Below are positions 25,488 to 34,837 of a DNA stretch of 64,000 bases, in pieces. The translations under genes and the position numbers were made by a program. The stretch's first letter is position 1; every line of letters starts with the position of its first letter. Source of the stretch: CAVSUR01 sp963731285 (GTDB lineage Bacteria > Actinomycetota > Actinomycetes > Streptosporangiales > Streptosporangiaceae). The stretch is taken from contig CAVSUR010000009.1 in NCBI GenBank assembly GCA_963731285.1, forward strand, positions 248,001-312,000, read 5' to 3'. The notes beneath the pieces were generated by a model. That model was given only the letters and a program-made list of their open reading frames with translations, was not told the origin of the DNA and did not search any database.

Positions 25488-26004
25488 GACACCCTCCTGC
25501 GCCTACCGCCTGGTGCCCGGAGTCTACGCCGCGAAGATCGCGGCGACCTGGACCGGCAGGCCGAAGACCCCAGCAGCCAGGGCTCAGCCGCTGACGTTCT
25601 GTCCCGGAAGCCGTCGGCCTGTTCAGATCGGGGTCCGCAGACACGACCGGCCCCGGGAGGCTCTGACCGTAGCTACTGGCCAGGTGGCGTGGCCTGGCCG
25701 GTATCCACGGTATATGCGGTGTTCAGCCTGCGTGAACTGCGCCGGCTTTTTGCAGGGTCTGGTACACCGAACTGGCCAGGTCGCTCAGGTCATCTGGACT
25801 TCCAGACTCGCTTCCCCAGCGCCCTGGATCTCTAGCTAGCGCCGAAGCCGGCTCCGCGATCGCGCGGTTCAGCGTGGCTTGCGCGCCAGGAAGGCCCGGT
25901 CATGTCGCAATCAGGTCTTCGCGGGATGAGGCTTAACCCCGCTGATCACCATGTCCTGGCTGCCGTGCCTGCCAGCTCAAGTCCGGCAGGTGGCTCCGGC
26001 CTGG
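25488..26004. other. Gap without a supported gene
   Basis: About 500 bases with only weak, overlapping frames on both strands. I see no ribosome site, hairpin or repeat worth naming. The right part probably contains the 3' end of the transcript from the gene at 26005-26451. Confidence 0.4.
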
Positions 26005-26451
26005 TCAAGAACCGGTGGTTCCGAGCGCCGCTGTGATCTCCTGGATGGCCTCGGCCTCGGCGGGGCTCACGCTCTGCCCTTCCTCTCTGTGCGCGGCCGC
26101 GACCTTGCCCGCGAGGGCGAGGACGAAACGCCGGTAGCCGTCGAGTTCCCCGCTCGTCGCCTTGCTCTCCAGCAGTGCCACCGCCTCGCGGAGGTGCTTC
26201 AGCCCGCTGTCCCTGAGTTCTGCGGCGGAGTGATACCTCGTGTGGTCCGTCTCGGGCTTCGCGGCGACGATCTCGTCAAGGAGCTCGCTCTCGCCGTGCT
26301 GGGCGCGCGCTTCGACGTAGGCCTTCGACATCGCGATGGACTCGCGGATCATTCCTCCGCGCGCCGCGGTGACCACGATCATGCCGGCGCTCGGCGGCCC
26401 CTCGAGCACCGCCTTCCATTCCTCGGGTGAGAAGGCCGCCTTTGCCGTCAT
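26005..26451 (-). CDS. Hypothetical helical protein
   Basis: This frame encodes 148 residues beginning MTAKAAFSPEEWKAVLEGPPSAGMIVVTAARGGMIRESIAMSKAYVEAR. It is entirely helical and charged, with no membrane segment. The start has AAAGGAG about eight bases upstream, a strong ribosome site. The first 45 residues resemble the TerB-like opening of actinobacterial hypothetical proteins (FSPEEWxxVLxGPxxAGxxV). No catalytic residues are apparent. It stands alone, with gaps on both sides. Confidence 0.7.
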   Translation of the reverse strand: MTAKAAFSPEEWKAVLEGPPSAGMIVVTAARGGMIRESIAMSKAYVEARAQHGESELLDEIVAAKPETDHTRYHSAAELRDSGLKHLREAVALLESKATSGELDGYRRFVLALAGKVAAAHREEGQSVSPAEAEAIQEITAALGTTGS

Positions 26452-26686
26452 CCGAAGCTCCTTTCTATCGGTGCGGAATCAGGAACTGCTTACGCGGCGA
26501 GAAACGCACCACGCCGACCATTCCCGGCCGCAGCCCGCCGACACCTAGCTGAACGTTGCGCCGACTGCAGGCCTCACGACCCTACCCTGGCCCGCCACCT
26601 GGTCGATGCGGGCGGCACCCGGGTCGCCGCCCGCATCTGCCGTTGTGATGATCGCGGGTTCAGCGCGCTGCGGCGGTTGTGGTGGG

Positions 26687-27244
26687 TCACCTGCCGGCTA
26701 TGGCCGCGGCAACCGGAACGGTGATCGCGCCGGCCTTCTGGCCGCCGATTGTCGCGGTGAGTGTCCAGCAGCCGGCGCTAGGCACAACGGTGAGGCTGGG
26801 GTACTGGCCATCGCCGACCCCCAGCCCGATCCACTGGGCGAACGTCCGGCCAGAGCTGGCTTCGCGGCCGTGGATGACGAGGGGGCCAGCGCGCTGTCTG
26901 GCCACCCACCACAGGATTTTCGTGATCTTGCCGTGCGGCATCTGGCCGCCCGCATCCATTTGCGGGCTGTCACCATCGGCGTAAAACAGCACAGCGGCAA
27001 ACCGGGCACCACCCATCCACGGCCAGCTGTGCCAGCTGCTCTGGCGCCGTGCAGCGGCCGGGACACCCGGCATAGCTGCTGGCGGCGGCCCGGTGTGCAC
27101 CGGAGTGGCGCTGCACTGGCCGCTGAGCACAGGCCCGGCAGGGTGCTCCGGCGCTGGCCCGGCCAGCTGCGGTGACCTCCCCGTGCACCCGGCCGCTGCG
27201 AAGACTGCCACGCCCAGCACCACCCCCTGTACCAGTCCTCGCAT
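26687..27244 (-). CDS. Putative lipoprotein
   Basis: The 185-residue product begins MRGLVQGVVLGVAVFAAAGC, a lipoprotein signal with the lipidated cysteine at residue 20. A Pro/Ala-rich linker of about 50 residues follows. The C-terminal part (KILWWVARQRAGPLVIHGREASSGRTFAQWIGLG to GCWTLTATIGGQKAGAITVPV) looks like a small beta-sandwich domain. It should be anchored to the outer face of the cytoplasmic membrane. The frame is open upstream to 27781, but the signal peptide fixes the start at 27244. Function unknown. Confidence 0.7.
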   Translation of the reverse strand: MRGLVQGVVLGVAVFAAAGCTGRSPQLAGPAPEHPAGPVLSGQCSATPVHTGPPPAAMPGVPAAARRQSSWHSWPWMGGARFAAVLFYADGDSPQMDAGGQMPHGKITKILWWVARQRAGPLVIHGREASSGRTFAQWIGLGVGDGQYPSLTVVPSAGCWTLTATIGGQKAGAITVPVAAAIAGR

Positions 27245-27388
27245 GCCCCTATTCTCCAGCCCGCCCCCGCCTTTCACCATGACCAGCACGACCGCATGCC
27301 AGATTCCGAGCGTGTCAGCCTCCGGCCGGCGTCGGGGAGGCGGTGCTGGCCCGGGCGGCCGGTCGGCTGGCGAAGGTAGGCTCAGCGG

Positions 27389-27769
27389 ATGGATGAGAAC
27401 CGGGCCCGGCGGGTTGCCGACGCTCTCAGGGATCGCGGCATCGATGCGCACCTGGAGAAGGCGGGGGTCGATGTCTACGGGGTGCGTGTCGTAATTGGTG
27501 ACCGGCGGGAGGCGATCTGGGGCAACGAAGGCACGGCGTCCCTGGAGGCCGAGGTGCTGCTGGACGGGGACCTTGTCGGTTTCGTCGCGAGGATCCCCGG
27601 CTCGGAAGCGTTCGATGAGGACCAGGTTGTGGACGCCATCGCGCGGGCCGACTATGCCGAGCCCGTCGGCCGGGAACGGCCTGAAGCGCCACCCCCGGCG
27701 CCGTCCCTGCCACGAGAGGGAGGGGTGTTCCGCCGCTTTCTCGACGGCTTCCGGTACGACTCGGAGTAA
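27389..27769 (+). CDS. Hypothetical cytoplasmic protein
   Basis: This frame encodes 126 residues: MDENRARRVADALRDRGIDAHLEKAGVDVYGVRVVIGDRREAIWGNEG, then LEAEVLLDGDLVGFVARIPGSEAFDEDQVVDAIARADY and a proline-rich end FRRFLDGFRYDSE. An alpha/beta fold is likely. The first half resembles small actinobacterial proteins of unknown function, but I cannot name a family. It is divergent from the lipoprotein gene with 144 bases between. Confidence 0.6.
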   Translation: MDENRARRVADALRDRGIDAHLEKAGVDVYGVRVVIGDRREAIWGNEGTASLEAEVLLDGDLVGFVARIPGSEAFDEDQVVDAIARADYAEPVGRERPEAPPPAPSLPREGGVFRRFLDGFRYDSE

Positions 27770-28098
27770 GCCTGAATCCACGCCTCCCCTGCCCCTGCTC
27801 GGGTTACTGGCCTTGGCTGTGCGACCCAGGCTGCGGTCGGCGGACGAGTGGGCGATGACCGTCGCGGCGCAAGCAGGACGTTACGGGAGAGCAAACGACG
27901 TTACGGGAGAGCAAGCGGGGGCCGGGGAGCACGGAGCACCACCAGCGAGCCGGGCTGCGGAGGCAGAGCACCGCGGGTTAGCCGGCCGGGGTGACTGCCT
28001 GCCGGCGCTCGCGCTGGTCGGTTAGGCACCCGGCAGCCGCCCCAGGGGGTGTCAAGCTAGGCCGGGCGGGACGACACCGGATCTGCGAGGCTTGCGCT
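27770..28098. other. Gap containing a 20-bp tandem repeat
   Basis: No gene is supported. GACGTTACGGGAGAGCAA occurs twice in tandem with a 20-bp period (27877-27914), about 185 bases before the SixA-like gene. The rest is GC-rich non-coding sequence. Confidence 0.5.
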
Positions 28099-28644
28099 AT
28101 GGCCAGTAGCACGGCGCGGCAGTTGCTGCTGCTGCGGCACGCCAAGTCAGCCTGGCCCGATGTCGCCGACCATGAGCGGCCGCTGGCCCGCCGCGGCCGA
28201 CGTGACGCCCCGCTCGCGGGACGGTGGCTGCGAGCGGCAGGCCGGGTGCCCGACCGTGTTGTCTGCTCGACGGCCAGGCGCGCCCGCGAGACGTGGCGGC
28301 TGGCTGCGGCGGAGCTTGATGCCTCTCCGGCGGTCAGCTTTGACCAGCGGGTGTACGGGGCGGCGGCTGGCGAGCTCCTGGAGCTGGCTCGCGAGACTGC
28401 GCCGGGGCGGCGGAGGCTGCTGTTCGTGGGGCACGACCCTGCCATCCAGCAGCTCACGCTAGCACTGGCCAGCGCGCGGGCTGGCGATGCGGGCGCGCTC
28501 GAGCGGGTTCGGGTCAAGTTCCCGACCGCCGCGATCGCGGTGCTGGAATTCAGCGGGACCTGGCAGGGGCTCGGGCCAGAACAGGCCCGGCTGACTGCTT
28601 TCGTGATTCCCCGGGATCTCCGCGCCGGTGCCGGCGAGGGATAA
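28099..28644 (+). CDS. SixA-type histidine phosphatase
   Basis: This 181-residue protein is a small histidine phosphatase of the SixA/phosphoglycerate-mutase superfamily. LLLLRHAKSAWPD near residue 10 holds the RHxKS phospho-histidine motif. RVVCSTARRARETW supplies the second arginine, and LLFVGHDPAIQQLTLAL carries the second catalytic histidine. In E. coli SixA removes phosphate from a phosphohistidine domain of the nitrogen phosphotransferase system; here the substrate is unknown. The frame is open upstream to 27991, but homology begins just after the ATG at 28099. Confidence 0.85.
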   Translation: MASSTARQLLLLRHAKSAWPDVADHERPLARRGRRDAPLAGRWLRAAGRVPDRVVCSTARRARETWRLAAAELDASPAVSFDQRVYGAAAGELLELARETAPGRRRLLFVGHDPAIQQLTLALASARAGDAGALERVRVKFPTAAIAVLEFSGTWQGLGPEQARLTAFVIPRDLRAGAGEG

Positions 28645-28879
28645 CCGGGACAGATGATCAGGCGCGGATGCTGGCCGAACATGACGGCCGCGAGGGCAGT
28701 CGCCGCCAGCCGCTCCCGCAGCCAGGCCGCCGGCCGTTGCAGCGCCGGAGCACCCCGGTCGCTGCCTGGCGGCCAGCAGTTTCGCTCTGGCCGGCCCAGG
28801 CAACTTGCGGCCGACCGCGCGGGCGAGATGCCATGGCGGCCTGACGGTGGCCGGGCATTGAGGTGGTCGCCCGGCACCC

Positions 28880-29656
28880 CTACGCCCTGCGCGCCTCGAT
28901 GGCATCCAGGTCTCGCTCGGCGTATTGCCGGTGCTCCCACTCTTCGTTGAGGATGCACAGCAGGCACTCACGCACCGGGTAACTGCGGGGCTCCGGCCAG
29001 CCGGGTCCCTCGACCGGTTCGGTGTGGCCGTCCAGCGACGTCTCGGTCAGACCCTCGATGACCTGGCGCACGGTGGACATCCGGTCACGGCGGAGTTCAA
29101 GCAGCGCGTCGAGCGAGGGCCGTGCGTCGCGGTCACGGGGTACCCCCGGCTTGTCAGGCATCTCGTCCCACGGCAGGTCCAGGGGGTCCCACGGCGACGG
29201 ATCGCCGAGGATCGCCCGCCTGATCCAGGAGTCGGTGGCGAACAGCAGGTGGCGCAGCGTCTCGATGAACGACCACTCGCCGCCGATCGACTCGTGCAGC
29301 AAGTCAGGCCGCAGGCGGCCGGCCCGTTCGACGGTCTCGGTCCAGAGCCGCTCAAGGATGTCCCACGCCTCGCGGTAGCCGGCCGGGTCTGTCGGGCGCA
29401 TCTTGGGCCGGTCGGGATACCGCCTGTTGAGCTCGGCGTTGACCAGGGGCCCGATGTCGACGCCATTGATCGTCAGGTTCTCGATCTCGCCGTGGATGTG
29501 GACGTCGAGCAGCTCGGCGCCTCGCATCACGACCCCGCTCAGGTTGACACCGCGGAACCGGGCGCCGGACAGGTCGGCAGCGCGGAACTGCGCCCCGCTC
29601 AGGTTAGAGCGCTCGAACCGGGAGCCACGCAGATCGGCGCCAATGAAGTCAGCCAT
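28880..29656 (-). CDS. Pentapeptide-repeat / DinB fusion protein
   Basis: The 258-residue product fuses two modules. Residues 1-50 are pentapeptide repeats (ADLRGSRFERSNLSGAQFRAADLSGARFRGVNLSG), which fold as a right-handed beta helix. Residues 90-250 are a DinB-like four-helix bundle (EAWDILERLWTETVERAG, SFIETLRHLLFATDSWIRRAILG, NEEWEHRQYAERDLDAIE) whose His residues suggest the metal site of DinB/YfiT hydrolases and transferases. The function is unknown. It converges with the SixA-like gene, with 235 bases between. Confidence 0.85.
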   Translation of the reverse strand: MADFIGADLRGSRFERSNLSGAQFRAADLSGARFRGVNLSGVVMRGAELLDVHIHGEIENLTINGVDIGPLVNAELNRRYPDRPKMRPTDPAGYREAWDILERLWTETVERAGRLRPDLLHESIGGEWSFIETLRHLLFATDSWIRRAILGDPSPWDPLDLPWDEMPDKPGVPRDRDARPSLDALLELRRDRMSTVRQVIEGLTETSLDGHTEPVEGPGWPEPRSYPVRECLLCILNEEWEHRQYAERDLDAIEARRA

Positions 29657-29841
29657 GCGACCACGCTAACGTCACATGCTGACGACCTGCCCCGCGCATG
29701 TGTTCATTGTTAGTCGATGACGGCCGACCCGTTTCAGTCAGTGCCTGGCTTGAACCGCTCTGCGGTGGCAAAGGCAAGGAACACGTTCCGAGGCCACGTG
29801 AAGCTCCTCATGCCTGCCCGGCGCGCAGGAAAGGATTCACG

Positions 29842-29994
29842 ATGACTGGCCAGTACATCCCAAGCCCGAGTACCCTGAGCCCGGAATTCAGCAGCCCGAG
29901 GAACCGGCTTAATTCCGCTGCCAATGAGGCAGCCGCGCTAGCGTGGCTGTCAGAAGGATTCACCGATCATTCCGCCGGAGGCAAGCGAGGGTAA
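29842..29994 (+). CDS. Small hypothetical peptide
   Basis: This 50-residue frame starts at an ATG with AGGAAAGG 8-10 bases upstream, a good ribosome site. It reads MTGQYIPSPSTLSPEFSSPR, then NSAANEAAALAWLSEGF. It is polar, without signal or membrane segment. Its codon use is less GC-biased than that of neighbours. No family is recognised, and the call rests mainly on the ribosome site. Confidence 0.35.
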   Translation: MTGQYIPSPSTLSPEFSSPRNRLNSAANEAAALAWLSEGFTDHSAGGKRG

Positions 29995-30235
29995 AACTTC
30001 CGAGAAGCGGCGACCGGCAATTGCCTTGACCGGATGCAGGGATTACGCCCGAGGAGGTACTGGCCATCACGGACCTCGTCCCGGAGAACTGGAGCCCCGT
30101 CATGCGGCCTGAGTACGGCGCTGGCAGCGCTCCCGTTGAGCGGGTAGGACTGGCCAGTACCATGGCTCACCGCGCCCGCATCAGGCGCCAGGCTCCGGGC
30201 AAGTGCCCGGCCCTGCAGATTCCCGGAGATCATCA

Positions 30236-32728
30236 GTGCCCGCTGAGTATGACAAGATCCGAGCGGAGAATGTCGCCCGCTACGGCTGGGACACGGCCGT
30301 GCTCGAACTGCTCGGCCAGCTCTACAGCGAGCGCACGCACTTCATCTTCGAGCTGATCCAGAACGCTGAGGACGCCGGCGCGACTGACCTGACGTTCGCC
30401 CTTTTCGCCGATCGGCTGGAGGTCAGGCACGACGGGCGCGACTTCACAGTTGCCGACGTCCGCGGCATCTGCGGCGTCGGCCAGGGCGCCAAGGCGGATG
30501 ACCTGAACCGGATCGGCGAGTTCGGCATCGGCTTCAAGGCGGTCTACGCGTACACCGACTGCCCGCGGATCCACAGTGGCGCCGAGACTTTCCGGATCGA
30601 GAAATACGTCCGGCCCTATTCCGTGGATCCGCTCGGCGAACCCGCAGCGGGGACCGTGTTCGTGCTGCCCTTCGACCGCCCTGAAGTCCCCGCGGCTGTC
30701 GCCGTCCAGGAGATCTCCGCGGCCCTAGGCGACATCGGCGTCGAGACGCTGCTGTTCCTGCGCAACATCGAGCGGGTCCGCATCTGCGGGCTGGTGACGG
30801 CGGACGTCGTGCTGGAACGGACGTCAGCCGCGCGCGCCCAGTCCGGCCGGCGAGTCTCGCTCTCCGGCGGGCGGGCGCTCGGCCATGGCGACGAGGAATG
30901 GTTCGTCTGGGAACGGCAGCTTGAGGCACTCGGCCACCCGGATCAGCGGGTGGAGATTGCCTTCATGGTGCGCCCCGAGATCGACTCCTGGCGGCTCACC
31001 AGGCGCGACACCTCGCCACTGGTCGTGTCCTTTCCGACGCAGAAGGAGACGTTCCTCGGATTTGTCCTCCAGGGTCCGTACCGGACGACGCCTGCGCGGG
31101 ACAATGTTCCCGAGCATGACGAGTGGAACCAGGCCCTGGTCCGCGAGACGGCAGGCCTGCTCGCGGAGGTGCTGAGGGGACTGCGGGACGAGGGGCTTCT
31201 CACCGTCGAGGTCCTGCAGGCCCTGCCGCTGGACGCTGCCCGTTTCGGGCCGGAGACGATGTTCCGCGCGCTATTCGAGTCTGCTCGCGCGGCGCTCGCT
31301 GCGGACGAGCTGATCCCCGATGCTGATGACGTCTATCGTTCCGTCCGGCAGCTGAAGCTGGCCAGCGGGTCAGGCCTTCGCGAGCTGGTGACGCCAGACC
31401 TGCTGGGCGATCTGTACGGCGAGGAAGGCGCGATCGCCTTCGTTTCTGATTCGGTCTCGGAGATCGGGACACCCGTCCTCTGGCGGTACCTGCGTGAGGA
31501 AGCAGGCCTGGATGAGGTGACGCCGGACGCCGTCGTGGCCCGCCTCACCGCCGGGTTTCTCTCGGCCCGGTCTGATCAGTGGATCGTCAGCTTTTACTGG
31601 TTCCTCTACCAGCATCCGGCTTTGTGGCAGGAGCCGAGGCAGCCGGGGGATCTGGCCGGCCCAGCTCGGTCAAAACCGATCATCCGGCTTGAAGACAGCT
31701 CGCAGGTGGAACCGTTCGATGCGCGAGGCAGGCCGGCTGCTTACCTTCCGGGCCCCGCCGGCACGGGGCTCGCAATGGTCCGGCGGGACATCGCGGCCCA
31801 TCCCGACGCCAGGCAGTTCCTGACCGCGCTCGGCTTCGGTGAGCCAGACGTCGTCGCTGAGCTAGTGGACTCCGTGTTGCCCCGGTACCACGACACCGAT
31901 GTCGCGAAGCTGGATGCAGCCCAGCACGACGCTGACCTCGAACTAGTCGCGCGCGCGCTCGATGGTGCTTCTCAGGCCAGCCGGGAGCGGCTGCTTGAGA
32001 AATTGCAGCAGACCACTTTCCTGGTGGGAGAGAACGCGGCGACTGGCGAGCAGCGGCTGATGCGGCCAGGCGATCTGTACCTGCGGACGAAGGCCCTGGA
32101 GTGTTATCTCGACGGCAATCCGGACGCCTGGCTTGCGGCCGATGTCTACGGTCCCTGGCTGACCCAGCTGCGCGGCATGGGCGTGCGGGAGACGGTGCGG
32201 ATGGATGCGCGCACGGCCGACGAACTCGGCTACGTGAGCGTTGCCGACAACTTCGCCTGGCATGAGCGCGGGGTGGCGGGGTTCGATCCGTCGGCGAGGG
32301 CCGAGGGCCTGGAGTACGCGCTCAGGAACCCGAATCGCGCTCGCTCGGAATTCGTCTGGAACGCGCTGCTCGTTCCCGGCCGGCACCTGATCGCGGGTGT
32401 CGTCGAGAAGTCTCACCGCCTGGAGTTCGCCGACGCCCGCCGCGAGCACATGCTGTCCCCCATCGGCGAGGTAGCCAGGGACGCGGCGTGGCTTCCGGCT
32501 GCGGACGGGACGTTCCGTCGCCCGGCTGATCTCGACATGACCGATCTGCCGCAGTCCTACGAGCGGGACGACATGCTGGCCGAGGCGCTCGCGATGACCC
32601 GGCCGGTGCTCGAGGAAGCCAGCCGCCAGCTAGGGCTTCCGGCTGATTTCCTGCGCAGGCTGAGCCGGCACCCCGACCTCGTCGCGTCGATCGAGCAGGA
32701 ACTCCAAACCCGCGACGATCGCCCGTGA
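30236..32728 (+). CDS. Sacsin-like GHKL ATPase
   Basis: This 830-residue protein has an N-terminal GHKL (Hsp90/sacsin-type) ATPase. FELIQNAEDAGA carries the Mg-binding N43, RHDGRDF the next nucleotide contact (D66), and IGEFGIGFKAVY (about 93-104) the glycine lid. The remaining 650 residues are mostly helical and not assigned. The GTG at 30236 with GGAGA seven bases upstream is preferred over the GTG at 30203. Relatives are often 1100-1800 residues with a C-terminal DUF3883 nuclease-like domain and occur in defence islands; this one stops before any such domain. No methylase or nuclease partner is adjacent, so a defence role is inference only. Confidence 0.8.
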   Translation: MPAEYDKIRAENVARYGWDTAVLELLGQLYSERTHFIFELIQNAEDAGATDLTFALFADRLEVRHDGRDFTVADVRGICGVGQGAKADDLNRIGEFGIGFKAVYAYTDCPRIHSGAETFRIEKYVRPYSVDPLGEPAAGTVFVLPFDRPEVPAAVAVQEISAALGDIGVETLLFLRNIERVRICGLVTADVVLERTSAARAQSGRRVSLSGGRALGHGDEEWFVWERQLEALGHPDQRVEIAFMVRPEIDSWRLTRRDTSPLVVSFPTQKETFLGFVLQGPYRTTPARDNVPEHDEWNQALVRETAGLLAEVLRGLRDEGLLTVEVLQALPLDAARFGPETMFRALFESARAALAADELIPDADDVYRSVRQLKLASGSGLRELVTPDLLGDLYGEEGAIAFVSDSVSEIGTPVLWRYLREEAGLDEVTPDAVVARLTAGFLSARSDQWIVSFYWFLYQHPALWQEPRQPGDLAGPARSKPIIRLEDSSQVEPFDARGRPAAYLPGPAGTGLAMVRRDIAAHPDARQFLTALGFGEPDVVAELVDSVLPRYHDTDVAKLDAAQHDADLELVARALDGASQASRERLLEKLQQTTFLVGENAATGEQRLMRPGDLYLRTKALECYLDGNPDAWLAADVYGPWLTQLRGMGVRETVRMDARTADELGYVSVADNFAWHERGVAGFDPSARAEGLEYALRNPNRARSEFVWNALLVPGRHLIAGVVEKSHRLEFADARREHMLSPIGEVARDAAWLPAADGTFRRPADLDMTDLPQSYERDDMLAEALAMTRPVLEEASRQLGLPADFLRRLSRHPDLVASIEQELQTRDDRP

Positions 32729-33248
32729 AACGCCTATTGTGCGCAGCTGAGCTCGGTCGTCTTTGCCTGGGACCGGCAGCCGTCCACCCCGGATGCGCAG
32801 AGCGTCCAGTTCTGGGCTCCATCAGCGGCCGGGCCACCCGGCCTGGCGTAGCGCCGACGGAGTGTGCGCCAACTGGGCCGCGCGTTCGCCGCTGAGAGTG
32901 AAGCCGCTGCCGGGTCATGACAAGATGGCGGATCCGGGCAGTACTGGTGACTCATGACAAGCTCGCCCGCCTGCTCGAGGTAGTGGACGAGGTCGCCGAG
33001 ATTCCACGTGCTATTCGAGCTGGAGCACTCGCGGGGCGGGTGACCTGAGCCGAGCCCTGCCAAGCGGCCAGGCAGCAGCACTCGGCCATGCGTACGGGGT
33101 ACGGCGAGCGCAGCGCGGCATGTACGGACGCTGGAAGGGGTAACCGCCGGCTGCTGACCCAGGCTGAGTGGCTCATCCGGCTTGCTACACACTGTGATAA
33201 TGATCCGGCTCGGAACGCCTGCCGACCTCCCGGCGCAGTGGCCGGCGG
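32729..33248. other. Gap after the sacsin-like ATPase
   Basis: No gene is supported over 520 bases. A 33-codon plus-strand frame from the GTG at 32947 (THDKLARLLEVVDEVAEIPR) reads as a plausible amphipathic helix and may be a fragment. I see no DUF3883-like sequence in any frame, so the missing C-terminal domain was not simply frameshifted away here. Confidence 0.4.
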
Positions 33249-33719
33249 TCAAGGCAGATCCGGGTCTGGGTGGCCAGCGAGAAAGCGGGTCGATGCGCCG
33301 TCGTGGATGAGCGAGTTGTCGCTGAGCCATTCGACGGCGCGGCGCTGCGGGCGGATGTCGCGGAAGGCATACCAGGCCGGCAGCAGATGCGGGTATTCCT
33401 CGTGCAGCTCGTCCCTGAACCGGCGGAAGGCACCCTTTCCCCGGATAGCTCGCGCCAGCCGCTGCCCGGCGCGCTCGTCGGTAATCCCGTCAGCGAAGTC
33501 GGCCATGTCCTGGTACCACACGTAGGAAGGCAGCGGGTGGATGCACACCAGGTCCAGCTCATCGAGATCGACCGGGGTCTGCCCGTCGATGCCGGTGTCA
33601 GCGGTCCAGAACGCGATCTCCCCGGTTTGCGGGTCGATCAGCCACCGGTGCTCATAGTCGTCCTGGTCGGCCAGCGCGGTCGCGATCTCCTCCAGGTCCA
33701 GCCTGTCCAGATCAAGCAC
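33249..33719 (-). CDS. UPF0158 family protein
   Basis: This roughly 156-residue protein is an UPF0158 member: LDLDRLDLEEIATALADQDDYEHRWLIDPQTGEIAFWT at the start, then ADFADGITDERAGQRLARAIRGKGAFRRFRDELHEEYPHLLPAWYAFRD. The family is small, soluble and uncharacterised; the FRRFRD(E)L segment is its most conserved part. The GTG at 33717-33719 coincides with the beginning of homology; the ribosome site is weak. It is divergent from the SRPBCC gene. Confidence 0.75.
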   Translation of the reverse strand: MLDLDRLDLEEIATALADQDDYEHRWLIDPQTGEIAFWTADTGIDGQTPVDLDELDLVCIHPLPSYVWYQDMADFADGITDERAGQRLARAIRGKGAFRRFRDELHEEYPHLLPAWYAFRDIRPQRRAVEWLSDNSLIHDGASTRFLAGHPDPDLP

Positions 33720-33843
33720 CCGGCCAGGATAGTACCGTCCTCCAGAGGCCTTCAGGGGAGCGACATCGCGGCAGGTGAGTGCGTCCGGGAGAGCGCCTCG
33801 GGGAGGGCGAGTGCTGCGGGCGGGGGGGTGATAGACAGGCTTT

Positions 33844-34296
33844 ATGGCATCGATTCTCGTCTCCGCTGAGCGCACGGTAGACGCACCAGCGGATGCCGTG
33901 TACGGCTATATCGCAGACATGCGCGGACACCATCCGCATTTCCTGCCCCCGGCGTTCTCTGATTTCCAGGTCGAGTCGGGTGGCGTAGGCGAGGGCACGA
34001 TCACGCGGTTCACGGTGACAGCCGGTGGCCGCACTCGTCAGTACCGGATGAAGGTCGCCGAGCCCGAGCCCGGCCGCATCCTCACCGAGTCCGACACCGG
34101 CTCAAGTCTGGTCACGAAGACCGCCGTCACGCCCCAGGGCGGCAAGTCCCTGGTGCGGATCTCCACGACCTGGGAGGGCGCAGGCGGGATCGGCGGCTTC
34201 TTTGAGCGCCTGTTCGCCCCGCGGGTAATGCGCGCCATTTATGCAGATGAACTGGAGCGGCTCGACGCCTACGCACGTGCGCCCCGCGATACCTGA
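33844..34296 (+). CDS. SRPBCC-family protein
   Basis: The 150-residue product has the START/Bet v1-like helix-grip fold: ILVSAERTVDAPADAVYGYIADMRGHHPHFLPP, then TITRFTVTAGGRTRQYRMKVAEPEPGRILTESD and a long C-terminal helix (VMRAIYADELERLDAYA). Such proteins bind hydrophobic small molecules or act as polyketide cyclases, dehydrases or stress proteins. The ligand is not predictable. The frame begins 10 bases after GGGGGGGTGATAG, a poor ribosome site. Confidence 0.85.
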   Translation: MASILVSAERTVDAPADAVYGYIADMRGHHPHFLPPAFSDFQVESGGVGEGTITRFTVTAGGRTRQYRMKVAEPEPGRILTESDTGSSLVTKTAVTPQGGKSLVRISTTWEGAGGIGGFFERLFAPRVMRAIYADELERLDAYARAPRDT

Positions 34297-34393
34297 ACTG
34301 GCAGTCCTCAGACGCCTGCGCCGGCCAGCGGCCACGTTCGGGCAGGCGTGCAAGGCGGCAGAGCGGCACGGGCCGATGTCCGTGGCGTGATGG

Positions 34394-34837
34394 TCATTGC
34401 AAGAGGTAGTACACCTCGGTTTCCAGTGCCGCCGGATTGTCACGCCAGTCCCCGTAGATCTCCCAGCGCGGGCCCGCCAGCTTCCAGCCCCCGGCGGCGC
34501 ACCATTGCACAACCGTCTCATGGGCCCTGCCGAGCCCCTCGTAAGCGCCGCGGTGAACGATCATGGCGACCTGGCCGGCGGGCAGCGAGGACCCGATGAC
34601 CGGGCTGTCAAGAACACAGGGCGCAATCAGCTCAACACCGACCTCTACATGCGGAATGCTGTCCCTGTAGAGCATGACGTTGCGGCCCTGCCCAGCGCTG
34701 CCGTGCCGGCCTAGGCAGGCGTACACCTGGTCCAGCATGGGCTTCCACCGCAAGGGGAAGTCCTTCCAGGTGGTTACCGCCTCGATCACTGCCGTCGGGC
34801 GCGCGGGGACCATGGTGACCGTCACAGGTGGCTCCAC
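34394..34837 (-). CDS. GyrI-like effector-binding domain protein
   Basis: This 147-residue stand-alone protein resembles the GyrI-like/SOUL-type small-molecule-binding fold. VTVTMVPARPTAVIEAVTTWKDFP and RNVMLYRDSIPHVEVGVELIAPC form the first half. AGQVAMIVHRGAYEGLGRAHETVVQWCAAGGWKLAGPRWEIYGDW and EVYYLLQ at the end match the second half, including the glutamate-type tail. In regulators this domain senses drugs; alone it may bind or hydrolyse toxic small molecules. Confidence 0.8.
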   Translation of the reverse strand: MEPPVTVTMVPARPTAVIEAVTTWKDFPLRWKPMLDQVYACLGRHGSAGQGRNVMLYRDSIPHVEVGVELIAPCVLDSPVIGSSLPAGQVAMIVHRGAYEGLGRAHETVVQWCAAGGWKLAGPRWEIYGDWRDNPAALETEVYYLLQ

